Assembly: GCF_023100945.1 (NCBI RefSeq)
Contig: NZ_CP064689.1
Location: 9,034,001-9,098,000, forward strand
Length of the DNA: 64,000 nucleotides
From: Bradyrhizobium sp. 200
GTDB taxonomy: Bacteria; Pseudomonadota; Alphaproteobacteria; Rhizobiales; Xanthobacteraceae
Direction: 5' to 3'
Position numbers and translations under genes: made by a program. Positions 49,801-58,095 of the stretch are shown piece after piece. The notes under the pieces were generated by a model. It ran no database searches. It was not told the origin of the DNA and worked only from the letters and a program-made list of their open reading frames with translations. The first letter of the stretch is position 1. Every line of letters starts with the position of its first letter.

Positions 49801-50000
49801 CCACCATCCTGTCGCTGGTGTTCGTGCCGGCGATGTTCATGGTGATGGACGACCTCGGCGCGCTATGCTGGCGCTTCGGCCAGAAGCTGCTGGTCTCCCA
49901 CGGCGAGCCGGAGCCTGCCGGTCACGGTCCGGAGCACCACGAGCCGCCAGCCAAGGGTCCGCCCGCGGTGCCACCGGCGATGTCGCCCGCGGCGGAGTGA
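46842..50000 (+). CDS. RND-family efflux transporter permease
   Basis: A 1052-residue inner-membrane pump (AcrB/MexF-like HAE1 or related branch), 12 membrane spans with two large periplasmic loops. It opens ISAWSIRNPLPSIVFSIILL. The proton-relay region in TM4 reads STGILVDDAIVEIENIVRHM, typical of RND pumps, and the second repeat has MGIVTKNAIMLVEFAVEAIR, with a basic residue for the relay. The tail is Pro/Ala-rich. It is translationally coupled to its adaptor. No TolC-type channel gene is in the window, and substrates are unknown. Confidence 0.95.
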   Translation: MALNISAWSIRNPLPSIVFSIILLVLGWVSFTKLAVTRLPSADIPVISVAVAQFGAAPAELESQVTKTIEDGVSGVEGVRHISSSITDGLSVTTIQFALETNTDRALNDVKDAVTRVRANLPQNVNEPLIQRVDVIGLPIVTYAAISPGKTPEQLSYFVDDVVKRALQGVRGVAQVERIGGVEREILVSLDPDRLQAAGLTAVNVSQILRGTNVDLAGGRAEIGKNDQAIRTLAGAKTLNELAGTMIPLFGGGEVRLDDLGTVTDTIADRRTFARFNGEPVVALGIKRSKGASDVVVAAAVQKRIDALKVAYPDVDLKLIDTSVDFTKGNYDAAISTLFEGAILAVIVVLLFLRDIRATIIAAISLPLSIFPAFWAMDLLGFSLNLVSFLAITLSTGILVDDAIVEIENIVRHMRMGKSPYRAALEAADEIGLAVIAISLTIIAIFAPASFMSGIAGQFFKQFGITVSVQVFFSLLAARFVTPVLAAYFLKDHPHEDPPPGRILQTYTKLVTWSVKHYFITVLIGFGVFAASIWSITLLPQGFLPAQDTARSLLAMELPPGSQLAYTEKVTEEIVARLRKRPEVKSIFVDGGRVPPGTQEVRRAALIINYTPKADRKITQRQLELEIGQELENVPDIRFWFLDENGLRAISLVVTGVDSNIVNNVASELATQMKRIPIIANVISETSLDRPELRIRPRAELAARLGVSTESLSQTIRVATIGDVGPALAKFDAGDRQVPIRVQLEDSARSDLQMLQQLRVPLGQRGERGGVPLSVVADIQLDQGPTSINRYDRERQATVAADLVGNAALGDATKMIYDLPVMKSLPKGVKVSPSGDAESLNELSEGFATAITAGLMMVYAVLVLLFGTFLQPITILFSLPLSIGGAIAALLLTGKQLTTPVWIGILMLMGIVTKNAIMLVEFAVEAIREGKKRDEAIIDAGMKRARPIVMTTIAMAAGMMPSALAFGAGGEFRSPMALAVIGGLIFSTILSLVFVPAMFMVMDDLGALCWRFGQKLLVSHGEPEPAGHGPEHHEPPAKGPPAVPPAMSPAAE

Positions 50001-50044
50001 GAGCGGCGGGCCCGTGCAATTGGGATGAAGCCGGATAACGCCGG

Positions 50045-50329
50045 CTACCTATCGGTCTTCCATGCTCTTCGAGACGTGTGCCGGATGTGCAGAATTTCTA
50101 TCGCGTCTCGCACGCGATAGAAAATCTTGTAGGGATAACGGACGACAAATATTACCCGCACATCGGGATCATCCGTCTGATAACCGCTCTGTGGATGTTC
50201 CTTGAGCTGGGCTACTGCCTCACGAATGCTTGCCGCTACGTTCCTCGCGCCGCTGGCAGATCGTCCTCTCAAATATTCGACTATTCGCTCTCGGTCGGAG
50301 AAAGCAGCGGGCGTGTAACGGACCTTCAT
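50045..50329 (-). CDS. RelE/ParE-family toxin
   Basis: A 94-residue protein of the RelE/ParE fold: VRYTPAAFSDRERIVEYL, VAASIREAVAQLKEHPQSGY, VRVIFVVRYPYKIFYRVRD and EILHIRHTSR at the end. These match ParE/RelE toxins, which block gyrase or cut mRNA on ribosomes. The start overlaps the stop of the upstream antitoxin gene by four bases (ATGA), the usual antitoxin-first arrangement. Which of the two target types applies cannot be read, but IRHTSR and the lack of clear RelE catalytic residues lean to ParE. Confidence 0.9.
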   Translation of the reverse strand: MKVRYTPAAFSDRERIVEYLRGRSASGARNVAASIREAVAQLKEHPQSGYQTDDPDVRVIFVVRYPYKIFYRVRDAIEILHIRHTSRRAWKTDR

Positions 50330-50553
50330 CCGTCGTGGCGCTTATCGGCTTCTGCAACGAGCGCTTCCGACACAAATTCTCCGCGATCGGCTTCAGCCAA
50401 TCCCTTCCCGACCGCGGCGCGCTCGTCATCTGACATCGTATAGACGCCCGTCCGCCGCGCCTCGATTTCACGGGCGTATTCGGCAAGCTCCTCCTGGTCC
50501 TCTTGAGGCCAGGTCTCGGCATGCTCGAACACTTCTTTGAGTAGCCTGTTCAT
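50326..50553 (-). CDS. Antitoxin of the RelE/ParE-type pair
   Basis: A 75-residue protein (LKEVFEHAETWPQEDQEELA, AEYAREIEARRTGVYTMSDD) with a C-terminal toxin-wrapping tail. It overlaps the toxin gene by four bases. No ribbon-helix-helix start is evident, so the DNA-binding fold is uncertain. The assignment rests on size, position and the acidic helical composition. Confidence 0.82.
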   Translation of the reverse strand: MNRLLKEVFEHAETWPQEDQEELAEYAREIEARRTGVYTMSDDERAAVGKGLAEADRGEFVSEALVAEADKRHDG

Positions 50554-50600
50554 TTGGCCGTTATATCACACCGGCCGGTGTCTGACGATGCCGGGAACCC

Positions 50601-51275
50601 CTATTCGTTCCTTGCCACCGCCGTCAGCTTGGTCATGTTCTGCAGCAATATCCGTCCGCGCTGCAGGTCCAGAATGCCGTCCTTGCGCCAGAGCTGCAGT
50701 TGACGGTTGACGCTTTCGCGGGCGGCGCCGACGAAGACGCCGAGCTGCTCCTGCGAGATGTGGACTTCGGAACCGAAATCGGAGGCGAGTGCGCAGAGCC
50801 GCCGCGCGAGGCGAACCGGCAGCGGCTGCAGCACGGATTCTTCCATCCGCTCGCTCTGCCAGCGGATGCGCTGGCACAGCAGCCTGATGATCTTGATCGC
50901 GACCTTCGGCTCGCGCTCGAGAAAGGCCAGGAAATCCTCGCGCCGCAGCACGAACAGTTCCGAGGGCTCACCGGCAGTGGCGTCCGCAGTACGGCTCTCG
51001 CCGTCGAGGACGGCGACCTCGCCGAACAGATCGCCGGGGCCCATGAAATTCAGCGTCAGGCGGCTGCCGTCGGAGGCGCCGGTTTCGATCCGGATCTGGC
51101 CGCGACGGACCCCGTAGAGGGCATCGCCCGCATCGCCCTTCTGGAACAACATCTCGCCGAGGCCGAGCTGCTCGGTGTGGCAAAGACCCGAGATGCGCTG
51201 CAATTCGTCGGCGCCCAGATCCGCAAACATCGGGTTCATTTTCAGAATGACCGCAAATTCGGCCTGTTTGCTCAT
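50601..51275 (-). CDS. Crp/Fnr-family transcriptional regulator
   Basis: A 224-residue regulator that starts at ATG 51275 after GGAAGG. The N-terminal cyclic-nucleotide-binding-fold domain (about 10-125) has GEMLFQKGDAGDALYGVRRG and MGPGDLFGEVAVLDGESRTA. The C-terminal HTH_Crp domain has ISQEQLGVFVGAARESVNRQ with recognition helix features. No N-terminal Cys cluster is present, so it is not an oxygen-sensing FNR. It is divergent from the AsmA gene with a 221-base gap. A link to cAMP from the class III cyclase 2.5 kb away is possible. Confidence 0.92.
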   Translation of the reverse strand: MSKQAEFAVILKMNPMFADLGADELQRISGLCHTEQLGLGEMLFQKGDAGDALYGVRRGQIRIETGASDGSRLTLNFMGPGDLFGEVAVLDGESRTADATAGEPSELFVLRREDFLAFLEREPKVAIKIIRLLCQRIRWQSERMEESVLQPLPVRLARRLCALASDFGSEVHISQEQLGVFVGAARESVNRQLQLWRKDGILDLQRGRILLQNMTKLTAVARNE

Positions 51276-51496
51276 TGTACTACCTTCCAAAATAAGCCCG
51301 GACCCGCCCCCTCAGGCCGTTAGCAAGATTCCTACGCCAACGAGTGTGTCATAAGTCACATAACTTTGCAGTACCCCGGGAATATTTTTGGGCTTCTTTG
51401 GGCCCCACCCCTTTCCGGGATAAGCTCGCCTGACCGGTTGCGCCGGCGTATCGCGCCACCGAAATAAGAGCCGTTTGCGCGGTCTGGAATGTCGAT

Positions 51497-53563
51497 ATGA
51501 GAGCACTGAAAATTGCCGGCGCCGTCATTGGCGCCGTGGTCGTCATCATCGCGCTGCTGCTGGTGATCGGCATCCCGTCGGGCTTCCTGACGGCGCAGAT
51601 CGAGGAGCGGGTCGAGCGCGAGACCGGCTACAAGCTCGCCATCAATGGCGGCGCCAGGATCGGCCTGTGGCCATCGCTCAACGTCACGCTGAACGATGTC
51701 ACGCTGCAGAATCCGAAGGACCGCGACATCAACCGCAGCTTCGCGGCCGCAAGCGTCGAGGCGGACGTGACGCTCGCCAGCCTGTGGGCGGGCAAGCCGC
51801 ACATCACCGAGCTGGTCATCATCCGCCCGGTGGTGAACCTGCCGCTGAGACGCGAGCGCGAGAGGGAGGCCAGTCCTCCTTCGAAGCCTGCTGCCAGCAA
51901 GGCGGCTGATGCCTTTTCGATCGAGCACATCAGCGTCACCGGCGGCACCATCGTGCTCTCCAACCTGCGCGACCGCGTCGAGAACAGGATCGAGACCGTC
52001 AATGCCGACATCACCATCGCTTCCGACCGCAAGGTCGTGCTGACCGGCAGCGCCCGGCGCAACGGCTATCCGCTGAAATTCGAGGTCAAGGCGGCACCGC
52101 CCGCGCCGCCGATCGAGCGGCAGAATATCCCGGCCGAGATCAAGATCGACGCGCCCGACCTGTTGCGCGCCCCGCTCACCGCCAAGGCTGAAGCCCGCCT
52201 CAACGGCTCGGTCGTGATGATCAATAGCGTCACCGGCGCGCTCGGCGACGCCGCGTTCAACGGCTGGGCCTCGGTCGATCTGTCAAGCAAGCCGCTGGTG
52301 AAGCTCGACCTCGATTTCCAGAAGCTCGCAGTCGCGGTGACGCGCAGCACCGGCAATTCGTCGGCGCAGCCCTGGAGCAATGCGACGATCGACATCAACG
52401 GCCTCAACTATGTCGACCTGCAGGCGCGCATTTCCGCGGCCGAACTCAACATCGGCGATGCGCGCTTCACCCCCGCCGCGATCGACGCCACGCTCACAAC
52501 CGGCGTCCTGAAGGCGCAGGTTTCCAACCTTGGCGCCTATGAGGGCAACGCCAACGGCGATCTGACCCTCGACGTCTCCACCGCCAATCCCACCTACGCG
52601 ATGCGGGCCGATCTCACCGGCGTGCGCGCGCTTCCGCTGCTGCAGGGCCTCGCCGACTTCGACAGACTGGACGGCAGGATGCAGGCGAAGGTCAGCGTGC
52701 GCTCCTCCGGCACCAGCCAGCGTGCGATCATGTCGAACATGGCCGGCACCGCCTTCGTCGTGTTCCAGGATGGCGCCATCAAGGGGCTTAACGTCGCGCA
52801 GATGATCCGCTCGCTGACGGCGAGCACGCTGTCGGGCTGGCAGGAGAGCGCGGAGAAGGCGACGGACCTTTCGCAATTGTCGGCGTCGTTCAAGATCGAC
52901 AAGGGCCAGGCGCAGACCACCGATCTCAATCTGGTCGGCCCGCTGGTCAAGATGACCGGCGCAGGCACCATCGACCTCGGCACCAAGCAGATCGGATTCC
53001 GTGTCGAGCCAAAGCTCGTGATGACCACCGAAGGCCAGGGCCGTATCACCGACCCGGTCGGGCTCGGCATTCCCGTGATGATCGAGGGCCCGTGGGGAAG
53101 CCCACGGATCTATCCGGAGATGCAGGGCATCCTCGACAATCCCGACGCCGCCTATGCCAAGCTGAAGGAGATGGGCAAGGGCCTGTTCGGCCAGAACGGC
53201 GCCGGCCTTGGTGCTGCGATCGGCAGCCTGCTCGGCGGACAGCCGGGGGCGGCCGGCGGACAGCAGGGCGGCGCCGGTGGACAGGGTGGAGCCCAGCCTG
53301 GCAGTCCGCTCGGCGGCCAACTCGGCGAGACCCTGGGCAATCTCCTGCAGCAGGGTCTGGGCGGATTGAATCAAGGCAGTTCCGGCCAGGGTGGCGGCCG
53401 GCCGGGCGGCCAGCGCAGCATCCTCAGTCCCGCCCCGCCTGCACAGGGGCCGACGGAAGCGGCCCCGGCCGAGCCGGCTCCATCTCCGCCGCCGAGCGAT
53501 ACGACCGCCGAGCAGGACAGTCAGCCAATGAACGAGGTCTTGCGGCAGTTGTTCAACCGGTGA
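51497..53563 (+). CDS. AsmA-family protein
   Basis: A 688-residue inner-membrane-anchored periplasmic protein. It has one N-terminal membrane span (about 3-25; IAGAVIGAVVVIIALLLVIG), then the AsmA/DUF3971-like repeated beta region: INGGARIGLWPSLNVTLNDV near the start and the conserved AsmA-C block (GTAFVVFQDGAIKGLNVAQM, TDLNLVGPLVKMTGAGTIDL). The last 110 residues are Gly/Gln/Pro-rich and low complexity. AsmA-like proteins help phospholipid transport between the membranes. It is divergent from the Crp/Fnr gene. Confidence 0.92.
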   Translation: MRALKIAGAVIGAVVVIIALLLVIGIPSGFLTAQIEERVERETGYKLAINGGARIGLWPSLNVTLNDVTLQNPKDRDINRSFAAASVEADVTLASLWAGKPHITELVIIRPVVNLPLRREREREASPPSKPAASKAADAFSIEHISVTGGTIVLSNLRDRVENRIETVNADITIASDRKVVLTGSARRNGYPLKFEVKAAPPAPPIERQNIPAEIKIDAPDLLRAPLTAKAEARLNGSVVMINSVTGALGDAAFNGWASVDLSSKPLVKLDLDFQKLAVAVTRSTGNSSAQPWSNATIDINGLNYVDLQARISAAELNIGDARFTPAAIDATLTTGVLKAQVSNLGAYEGNANGDLTLDVSTANPTYAMRADLTGVRALPLLQGLADFDRLDGRMQAKVSVRSSGTSQRAIMSNMAGTAFVVFQDGAIKGLNVAQMIRSLTASTLSGWQESAEKATDLSQLSASFKIDKGQAQTTDLNLVGPLVKMTGAGTIDLGTKQIGFRVEPKLVMTTEGQGRITDPVGLGIPVMIEGPWGSPRIYPEMQGILDNPDAAYAKLKEMGKGLFGQNGAGLGAAIGSLLGGQPGAAGGQQGGAGGQGGAQPGSPLGGQLGETLGNLLQQGLGGLNQGSSGQGGGRPGGQRSILSPAPPAQGPTEAAPAEPAPSPPPSDTTAEQDSQPMNEVLRQLFNR

Positions 53564-53824
53564 GGTTCGTCCTCCGTCATGGCCGAGGCGATCGAAGGCG
53601 GGGATGCTCGGGACTTACGTCGAAGACGCGCTTCGCGCTTTTGCCGGGGTATGCCGAAATTCCCGCGATTCCTGCCTATAATCAGGGCTAACCATGTTGG
53701 CGGGCCCACAGTCCCTCCTCCCAATTCGTGCTAAACAGGCCCTCATGCCGAGGCTGCCGAGACAGGCCGGCGCCAGTGACAAACCGATGCGCGCGCTTGA
53801 GGCGTGCGGCGCACGAGGGTCCGG

Positions 53825-56275
53825 ATGAACGAGGCCAAGGACAAGAAAGTCTGGTTCCTGCGCGAAGGCCTGTTCGCCAAATACGTCGTCGCGCTGGTCG
53901 GCCTCGTCGTGTTCGTGCTGGCGGTCAACGGCGCGATGGAAATCTGGATCAGCTACCGCGGCATCAAGAGCTCGGTTAGCGACGGCATGGGCGAGAAGGC
54001 GGAAGCGACCGCCAAGCGAATCCAGCAATCCCTGTCCGACCTCGAGCGGCAGATTTCCTGGGTGACGCGCGCCTCCTCCAACACCACCGACCTGCGCCGC
54101 GCCGACTACACTCAATTGCTGCGGCAGGTGCCGCAGGTCACCCAGCTCTCGCTGCTCAATGCCCAGGGCCGCGAACAGCTCCGCATGACGCGCCAGACCG
54201 TCACGCCCAACAGCAACGCCGATTTCTCGCGCGACGTCAGGCTGACCGAAACCATCTCGCGCGGTACCAGTTTTGCGCCGGCCTATGTCCGCGGCGAGCG
54301 GCCGTTCATGTCGATCACGCTGTCGCATGCCGATGGCAGCATCACCGTCGCCGAGATCGACCTCGATTTTCTTTCGGAGTTTTTGATCGATGCCCAGGTC
54401 GGCAAGGTGGCGTTTGCCTATGTCATCGATTCCAGGGGCGACGTGCTGGCCACCTCCTCGACCGGGCCTGAAGTCGGCAAGAATCTGTCGGCGCTGCCGC
54501 AGGTCGCCGCCGTGAGCAAGCCCGGCGGCGTGGCGCTGGCGTCGGGCACCGATGCCAGGGGCAACGCCGTGCTGACCACGTCGAGCCTGGTGCCGAAGCT
54601 CGGCTGGCACGTGTTCTTCGAACAGGAGACCGCGCAGGCGCTGACGCCGATCCGCGATCAGCTTGCGCGGATCGCGCTGCTGATCGGGCTCGGACTTGTG
54701 GTCGCGATCATCGCCGGCATCATCATGGCGCGGCGCATGCTGGTGCCGATCACGGCGCTGCAGGCCGGCGCGCGGCGTCTCGGCGCCGGCGATTTCGGCC
54801 ACCGCATTGAGGTGAAGACGTCGGACGAGCTGGAGGAGCTGGCCAACCAGTTCAACGGCATGGCCGGGCAGCTTGCCGAGACCTATTCGAACCTCGAAGC
54901 CAAGGTGAACGAGCGGACGCGGGATCTGGCGCAATCGATCAACGAGCTCAAGGTGCTCGAGGAGGTCGGCCGCGCGGTCGCCTCCTCGCTCGACCTCAAC
55001 GCCGTGCTGCCGACGGTCGCCGCGCGCGCGCTGGAAATCACGCATGCTGACGCCGTGCTGATCTACGGCTATGACGCCGGCAATCACCAGTTCAGCCTCG
55101 CCGAATCCATCGGCATCGACAAGTCGGCCGAAGGCCGCCACCGCGCCATCGACGCCGACCACTCGCCGCTCGGCGAGGCCGCCACCACGGGCGAGCCGAT
55201 CTCGATCCCCGAGCTCAGCGCAGTGCCCGAACATCCCTTGCGCGATGTCGCGATCGAAGCCGGCTTCCACTCGGTGCTGGTGGTGCCGCTGGTCGACCAG
55301 ACCGGCATTCTGGGATCGCTGGTGGTGCTGCGGCGGAACGAGGGCGAATTCTCCGCCAATCTGATCGGGCTGATGAAGACCTTTGCGCACCAGGCGGTGC
55401 TGGCGATGCGCAATGCGCGGCTGTTCACGGAAGTGGACCACAAGAGCCGCGAGCTTCTGGCCGCCAACGACACCGTGCGCCAGCAGGCCGACAAGCTGCA
55501 GGAGCAGACCGACCAGCTCAGGGATTGGAACCGCTCGCTGGAGGAGCGGGTGGAGACGCAGCTCGGCGAAATCGAGCGCATCCGAAGGCTGGAGCGCTTC
55601 CTCGCGCCGCAGGTGGCGCAATTGATCGCCTCCTCCGATGGCCATGAGGGCCTGCTGGACAGCCACCGCCGCGAAGTCACCGTGGTGTTCTGCGACATGC
55701 GCGGTTTTACGAGCTTCACCGAGACCACCGAGCCGGAAGAGGCGATGAACGTGCTGCGCGAATATCACGCGGCGCTGGGCGAGCTGATCTTCAAATACGA
55801 AGGCACGCTCGACCGCTATGCCGGCGACGGCGTGATGATCCTGTTCAACGCGCCGATCCAGTTCGAGGATCATACCGCGCGCGCCGTGCGAATGTCGGTG
55901 GAGATGCGCGATACGATCGGCCAGCTCACCGAGAAGTGGCGCAACCGCGGCCACAATCTCGGCTTCGGCATCGGCATTGCGCTCGGCTATGCGACGCTTG
56001 GCCAGATCGGCTTCGAGCAGCGGCTGGAATACGCCGCGATCGGCAGCGTCACCAACCTCGCCTCGCGTCTCTGCGACGAAGCCAAGGCCAACCAGATCGT
56101 GGTGAGCCGACGCGTGTACGGGATGGTGGAGCAGTGGGTCGAGGGCCGGCCGATCGACGATTTGAATTTGAAGGGCTTCAATCATCCGATTTTGGCGGCG
56201 GAGATTACGGGCTGGCGCGAGGCGGTCGATAATGTTGTGGATGCCGCCGCGGCACGACGGAAGAAGATGCAGTAA
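53825..56275 (+). CDS. Class III nucleotide cyclase with Cache, HAMP and GAF sensor domains
   Basis: Predicted to make cAMP (or cGMP) in response to outside and inside signals. ATG 53825 follows GAGGGTCC; 816 residues. Order: TM1 (about 17-37), a periplasmic dCache-like sensor (about 40-280), TM2 (LIGLGLVVAIIAGIIMARRM), HAMP (about 305-355), a GAF domain (about 385-545), a coiled coil with LQEQTDQLRDWN, and the cyclase domain (about 615-790). The cyclase has both metal aspartates (VFCDMRGFTSF and DRYAGDGVMILF) and the transition-state Asn/Arg region TNLASRL. The substrate position usually Asp (IGD) is Ser (AIGSVTNL), as in class IIIb enzymes with Thr/Ser. Confidence 0.93.
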   Translation: MNEAKDKKVWFLREGLFAKYVVALVGLVVFVLAVNGAMEIWISYRGIKSSVSDGMGEKAEATAKRIQQSLSDLERQISWVTRASSNTTDLRRADYTQLLRQVPQVTQLSLLNAQGREQLRMTRQTVTPNSNADFSRDVRLTETISRGTSFAPAYVRGERPFMSITLSHADGSITVAEIDLDFLSEFLIDAQVGKVAFAYVIDSRGDVLATSSTGPEVGKNLSALPQVAAVSKPGGVALASGTDARGNAVLTTSSLVPKLGWHVFFEQETAQALTPIRDQLARIALLIGLGLVVAIIAGIIMARRMLVPITALQAGARRLGAGDFGHRIEVKTSDELEELANQFNGMAGQLAETYSNLEAKVNERTRDLAQSINELKVLEEVGRAVASSLDLNAVLPTVAARALEITHADAVLIYGYDAGNHQFSLAESIGIDKSAEGRHRAIDADHSPLGEAATTGEPISIPELSAVPEHPLRDVAIEAGFHSVLVVPLVDQTGILGSLVVLRRNEGEFSANLIGLMKTFAHQAVLAMRNARLFTEVDHKSRELLAANDTVRQQADKLQEQTDQLRDWNRSLEERVETQLGEIERIRRLERFLAPQVAQLIASSDGHEGLLDSHRREVTVVFCDMRGFTSFTETTEPEEAMNVLREYHAALGELIFKYEGTLDRYAGDGVMILFNAPIQFEDHTARAVRMSVEMRDTIGQLTEKWRNRGHNLGFGIGIALGYATLGQIGFEQRLEYAAIGSVTNLASRLCDEAKANQIVVSRRVYGMVEQWVEGRPIDDLNLKGFNHPILAAEITGWREAVDNVVDAAAARRKKMQ

Positions 56276-56335
56276 GCGCCTCGTAGGGTAGGCAAAGCCC
56301 TTGATGTCAAACAGCCCCGGTTCACTCTCTCCGTC

Positions 56336-56422
56336 GTCATTGCGAGCGAAGCGAAGCAATCCACGCTTCAGCGTATGCGGAGCGATGGATTGCTTCGTCG
56401 CTTCGCTCCTCGCAATGACGGG
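56336..56422. repeat. Palindromic intergenic repeat (type A, copy 4)
   Basis: GTCATTGCGAGCGAAGCGAA at the left mirrors TTCGTCGCTTCGCTCCTCGC-AATGACGGGA at the right, and GCAATCCACGCTTCAGCGTA-TGCGG is near the centre. It is almost the same as the copy at 34321-34405 and lies just after the cyclase gene. Confidence 0.88.
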
Positions 56423-56439
56423 ATCTACACACACCAAAA

Positions 56440-57090
56440 CCTCCCGCAGCGCCACGCGCCCGAGGATTTGCATCTTCATCCGCCCCCGGAAATTTCAGAG
56501 GGCGCAGGGAAAGCCGGGTGCCCTCAGCACCCGCGATCGTGCGCAAAGAATGCACACGGGTGACCGCAAGGTGCGCCGGAACACCCGGCCTTCCCTGCGC
56601 AATGGTTTTACGGCTTATAGCGCGCTCTTCCCGGCGACGAATTCCTCTTGCCACCGTCGCTGACGGATTGACGATCCGCCGAAGCCCGGTTGGGCCCGAC
56701 AAATCTCCGTCAGCTTGACACCAGCCACGGGTGCCAGAACCACACGCCTTTGCCGTCCGCGGCTTCCTCCACCAAAACGCTTCGACCGGCTCATGTGCTG
56801 TCGACCGAGATTCCGGCGAAGGCGTTTAAGCGCCGGTCGTCTGCGCGCCGGCTAATCGCTCACGGAAATCCGCCCTGCGACTCCTCGCGCGCCCGACGCT
56901 GCCGCGTCCATCGCATCCCGCGCCCAACGTCCGTGACGATCGCGATACGCCCCTCTTGGTGGGACGGGATGCGCGGAGTTGTAAGACTGATTTGGGGGAA
57001 ACGAGAAGCGGATTATTTTTTCGGGCGAGGCTGGACAGGGCAAATCAAGTTGAAGTCGTTGGAGAAATTCGCTCGTCCGCTCACGCCACA
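56440..57090. repeat. Long interspersed repeat-like region, no gene accepted
   Basis: About 650 bases without a supportable gene. The sequence, for example CCGCAAGGTGCGCCGGAACA, and the minus and plus translations with RGWTGQIKLKSL, look like a long interspersed element that I remember from Bradyrhizobium genomes, where its frames are often annotated as hypothetical proteins. The 200-codon frame on the + strand at 56690-57292 overlaps the DUF1127 gene and reads as Arg-rich filler, so I leave it out. The recall of the family is from memory, so confidence is modest. Confidence 0.5.
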
Positions 57091-57153
57091 GGCGGATCGC
57101 TCCGTAGCCGCGGCCGAAATACTGACCACAGACAGCGAACCTGCACCCGCCCG

Positions 57154-57522
57154 TCAGTGCCACCCGGGCTGCTGCATTCGCGCGCGCATCTGCGCCAGTT
57201 CTTCGAGCCTGCTGTCGATCTGCGAGCGGTACATGCCGAAATCCTTGAGCTGGCGGTCGTCGAGCCTGTGCAGGGCTGCGCGCGCGGCGTGACGCTCGTG
57301 GCGTGCGATGACAGCCGCGGAGAAGCGGTTGATGAGACGGCGCACGCGCGCCAGCCAAACTGCGGTTCGCCAGGCAAAAGGCCTGGAGCCTTCTCCGTTC
57401 CGATTGGATCGGAACGGGGCTCCAGATTTTTGATTTGACGCGTTTTCTTGACGCGAACCGGATCCCACTTCGCGGAAAAACGCTCTGGTGGCGGAGGTCG
57501 GAATGGTGGTCAGGACAGTCAT
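57154..57522 (-). CDS. DUF1127-family protein with a repeat-encoded insertion
   Basis: A 122-residue basic protein from ATG 57522. The C-terminal 45 residues are the DUF1127 domain: RHAARAALHRLDDRQLKDFG, then MYRSQIDSRLEEL, with a helix-rich AVWLARVRRLINRFSAAV before it. Normal DUF1127 proteins are 45-80 residues. Here about 35 extra residues (about 12-46; SGSRQENASNQKSGAPFRSN) are coded by an interspersed repeat (57387-57486). DUF1127 proteins are small regulators in alphaproteobacteria, in Agrobacterium involved in phosphate and carbon control through RNA binding. It is possible that the insertion has altered the protein, or that the true start lies after it. Confidence 0.78.
   Translation of the reverse strand: MTVLTTIPTSATRAFFREVGSGSRQENASNQKSGAPFRSNRNGEGSRPFAWRTAVWLARVRRLINRFSAAVIARHERHAARAALHRLDDRQLKDFGMYRSQIDSRLEELAQMRARMQQPGWH
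57387..57486. repeat. Composite interspersed repeat (type E, copy 2) inside the DUF1127 gene
   Basis: CCGTTCCGAT (57395-57404) and ATCGGAACGG (57408-57417) form a perfect hairpin with a three-base loop. It is followed by TTGACGCGTTTTCTTGACGC-GAACCGG (57435 on) and GCGGAAAAACGCT. The latter two segments match 40189-40262 in order and spacing type. The element is in frame with no stop codon in the DUF1127 gene. Confidence 0.8.
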
Positions 57523-57728
57523 GGCTATATTTTCTTTCAAGAGCAGCCGGAACCCGGTGAGCTTGCCGGCACTCTTTCTATCGAAGGCCTGCTGCCAGCA
57601 TGGTGTCAGCATGCTTCGGCGCGTACGCCGAAAGGCACCAGGCGCGGCTGGATGAAGGATCCTGATGAGGAAGCGATACGCCACATCGCCGGCGGAACCG
57701 GCCGGCCGGCGATGCAAGGCAAAGCGCG

Positions 57729-57956
57729 TCAAGCCACCTTTTGTCCGGCCGCGAGAGCCTTGACGGCTTCGGTGGTCACCGGTTGACCGCCGATGCCCCA
57801 ATCGCCGCTCGCGACTTCGGAAATCTTGACCCAGGTAACGCCGCGCATGCTCTCGCCTTCGATCGACACCATGGCGTCCGTGAGCTTCCTGATCATCTGG
57901 CTCTTCTGCTCGGAATTGAACACGTTCTCGATGACGTGAACCTCTATCAATGGCAT
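57729..57956 (-). CDS. 4-oxalocrotonate tautomerase-family protein
   Basis: A 75-residue tautomerase with the catalytic N-terminal proline directly after Met (MPLIEVHVIENVFNSEQKSQ), LTDAMVSIEGESMRGVTWVKI and the typical short C-terminal part. Proteins of this size assemble as trimers or hexamers. A second acid group or Arg usual for 4-OT catalysis is not clear, so the exact substrate (2-hydroxymuconate or another enol) is open. It stands alone between DUF1127 and the winged-helix/TPR regulator. Confidence 0.9.
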   Translation of the reverse strand: MPLIEVHVIENVFNSEQKSQMIRKLTDAMVSIEGESMRGVTWVKISEVASGDWGIGGQPVTTEAVKALAAGQKVA

Positions 57957-58095
57957 GCAATTCTCCTTGATGCTTTCCCCGCGAAAGCGAGGGCAGCATC
58001 AACATGCCTGTGACGGTCGGCCGAGACTTTCAGACGGCTGTGATTTACCGTCCAGACGGGCTTGATATATCGCCGCGAGGCTATGCAGGTCTCAA

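Noticed and set aside
53615..56479. 954-codon minus-strand frame opposite the cyclase gene
   Set aside because: Antisense shadow; the plus strand has Cache, HAMP, GAF and cyclase motifs and a ribosome site, the minus frame has none.
56690..57292. 200-codon plus-strand open frame
   Set aside because: It overlaps the supported DUF1127 gene on the other strand and translates to Arg-rich, motif-free sequence within an apparent interspersed repeat.
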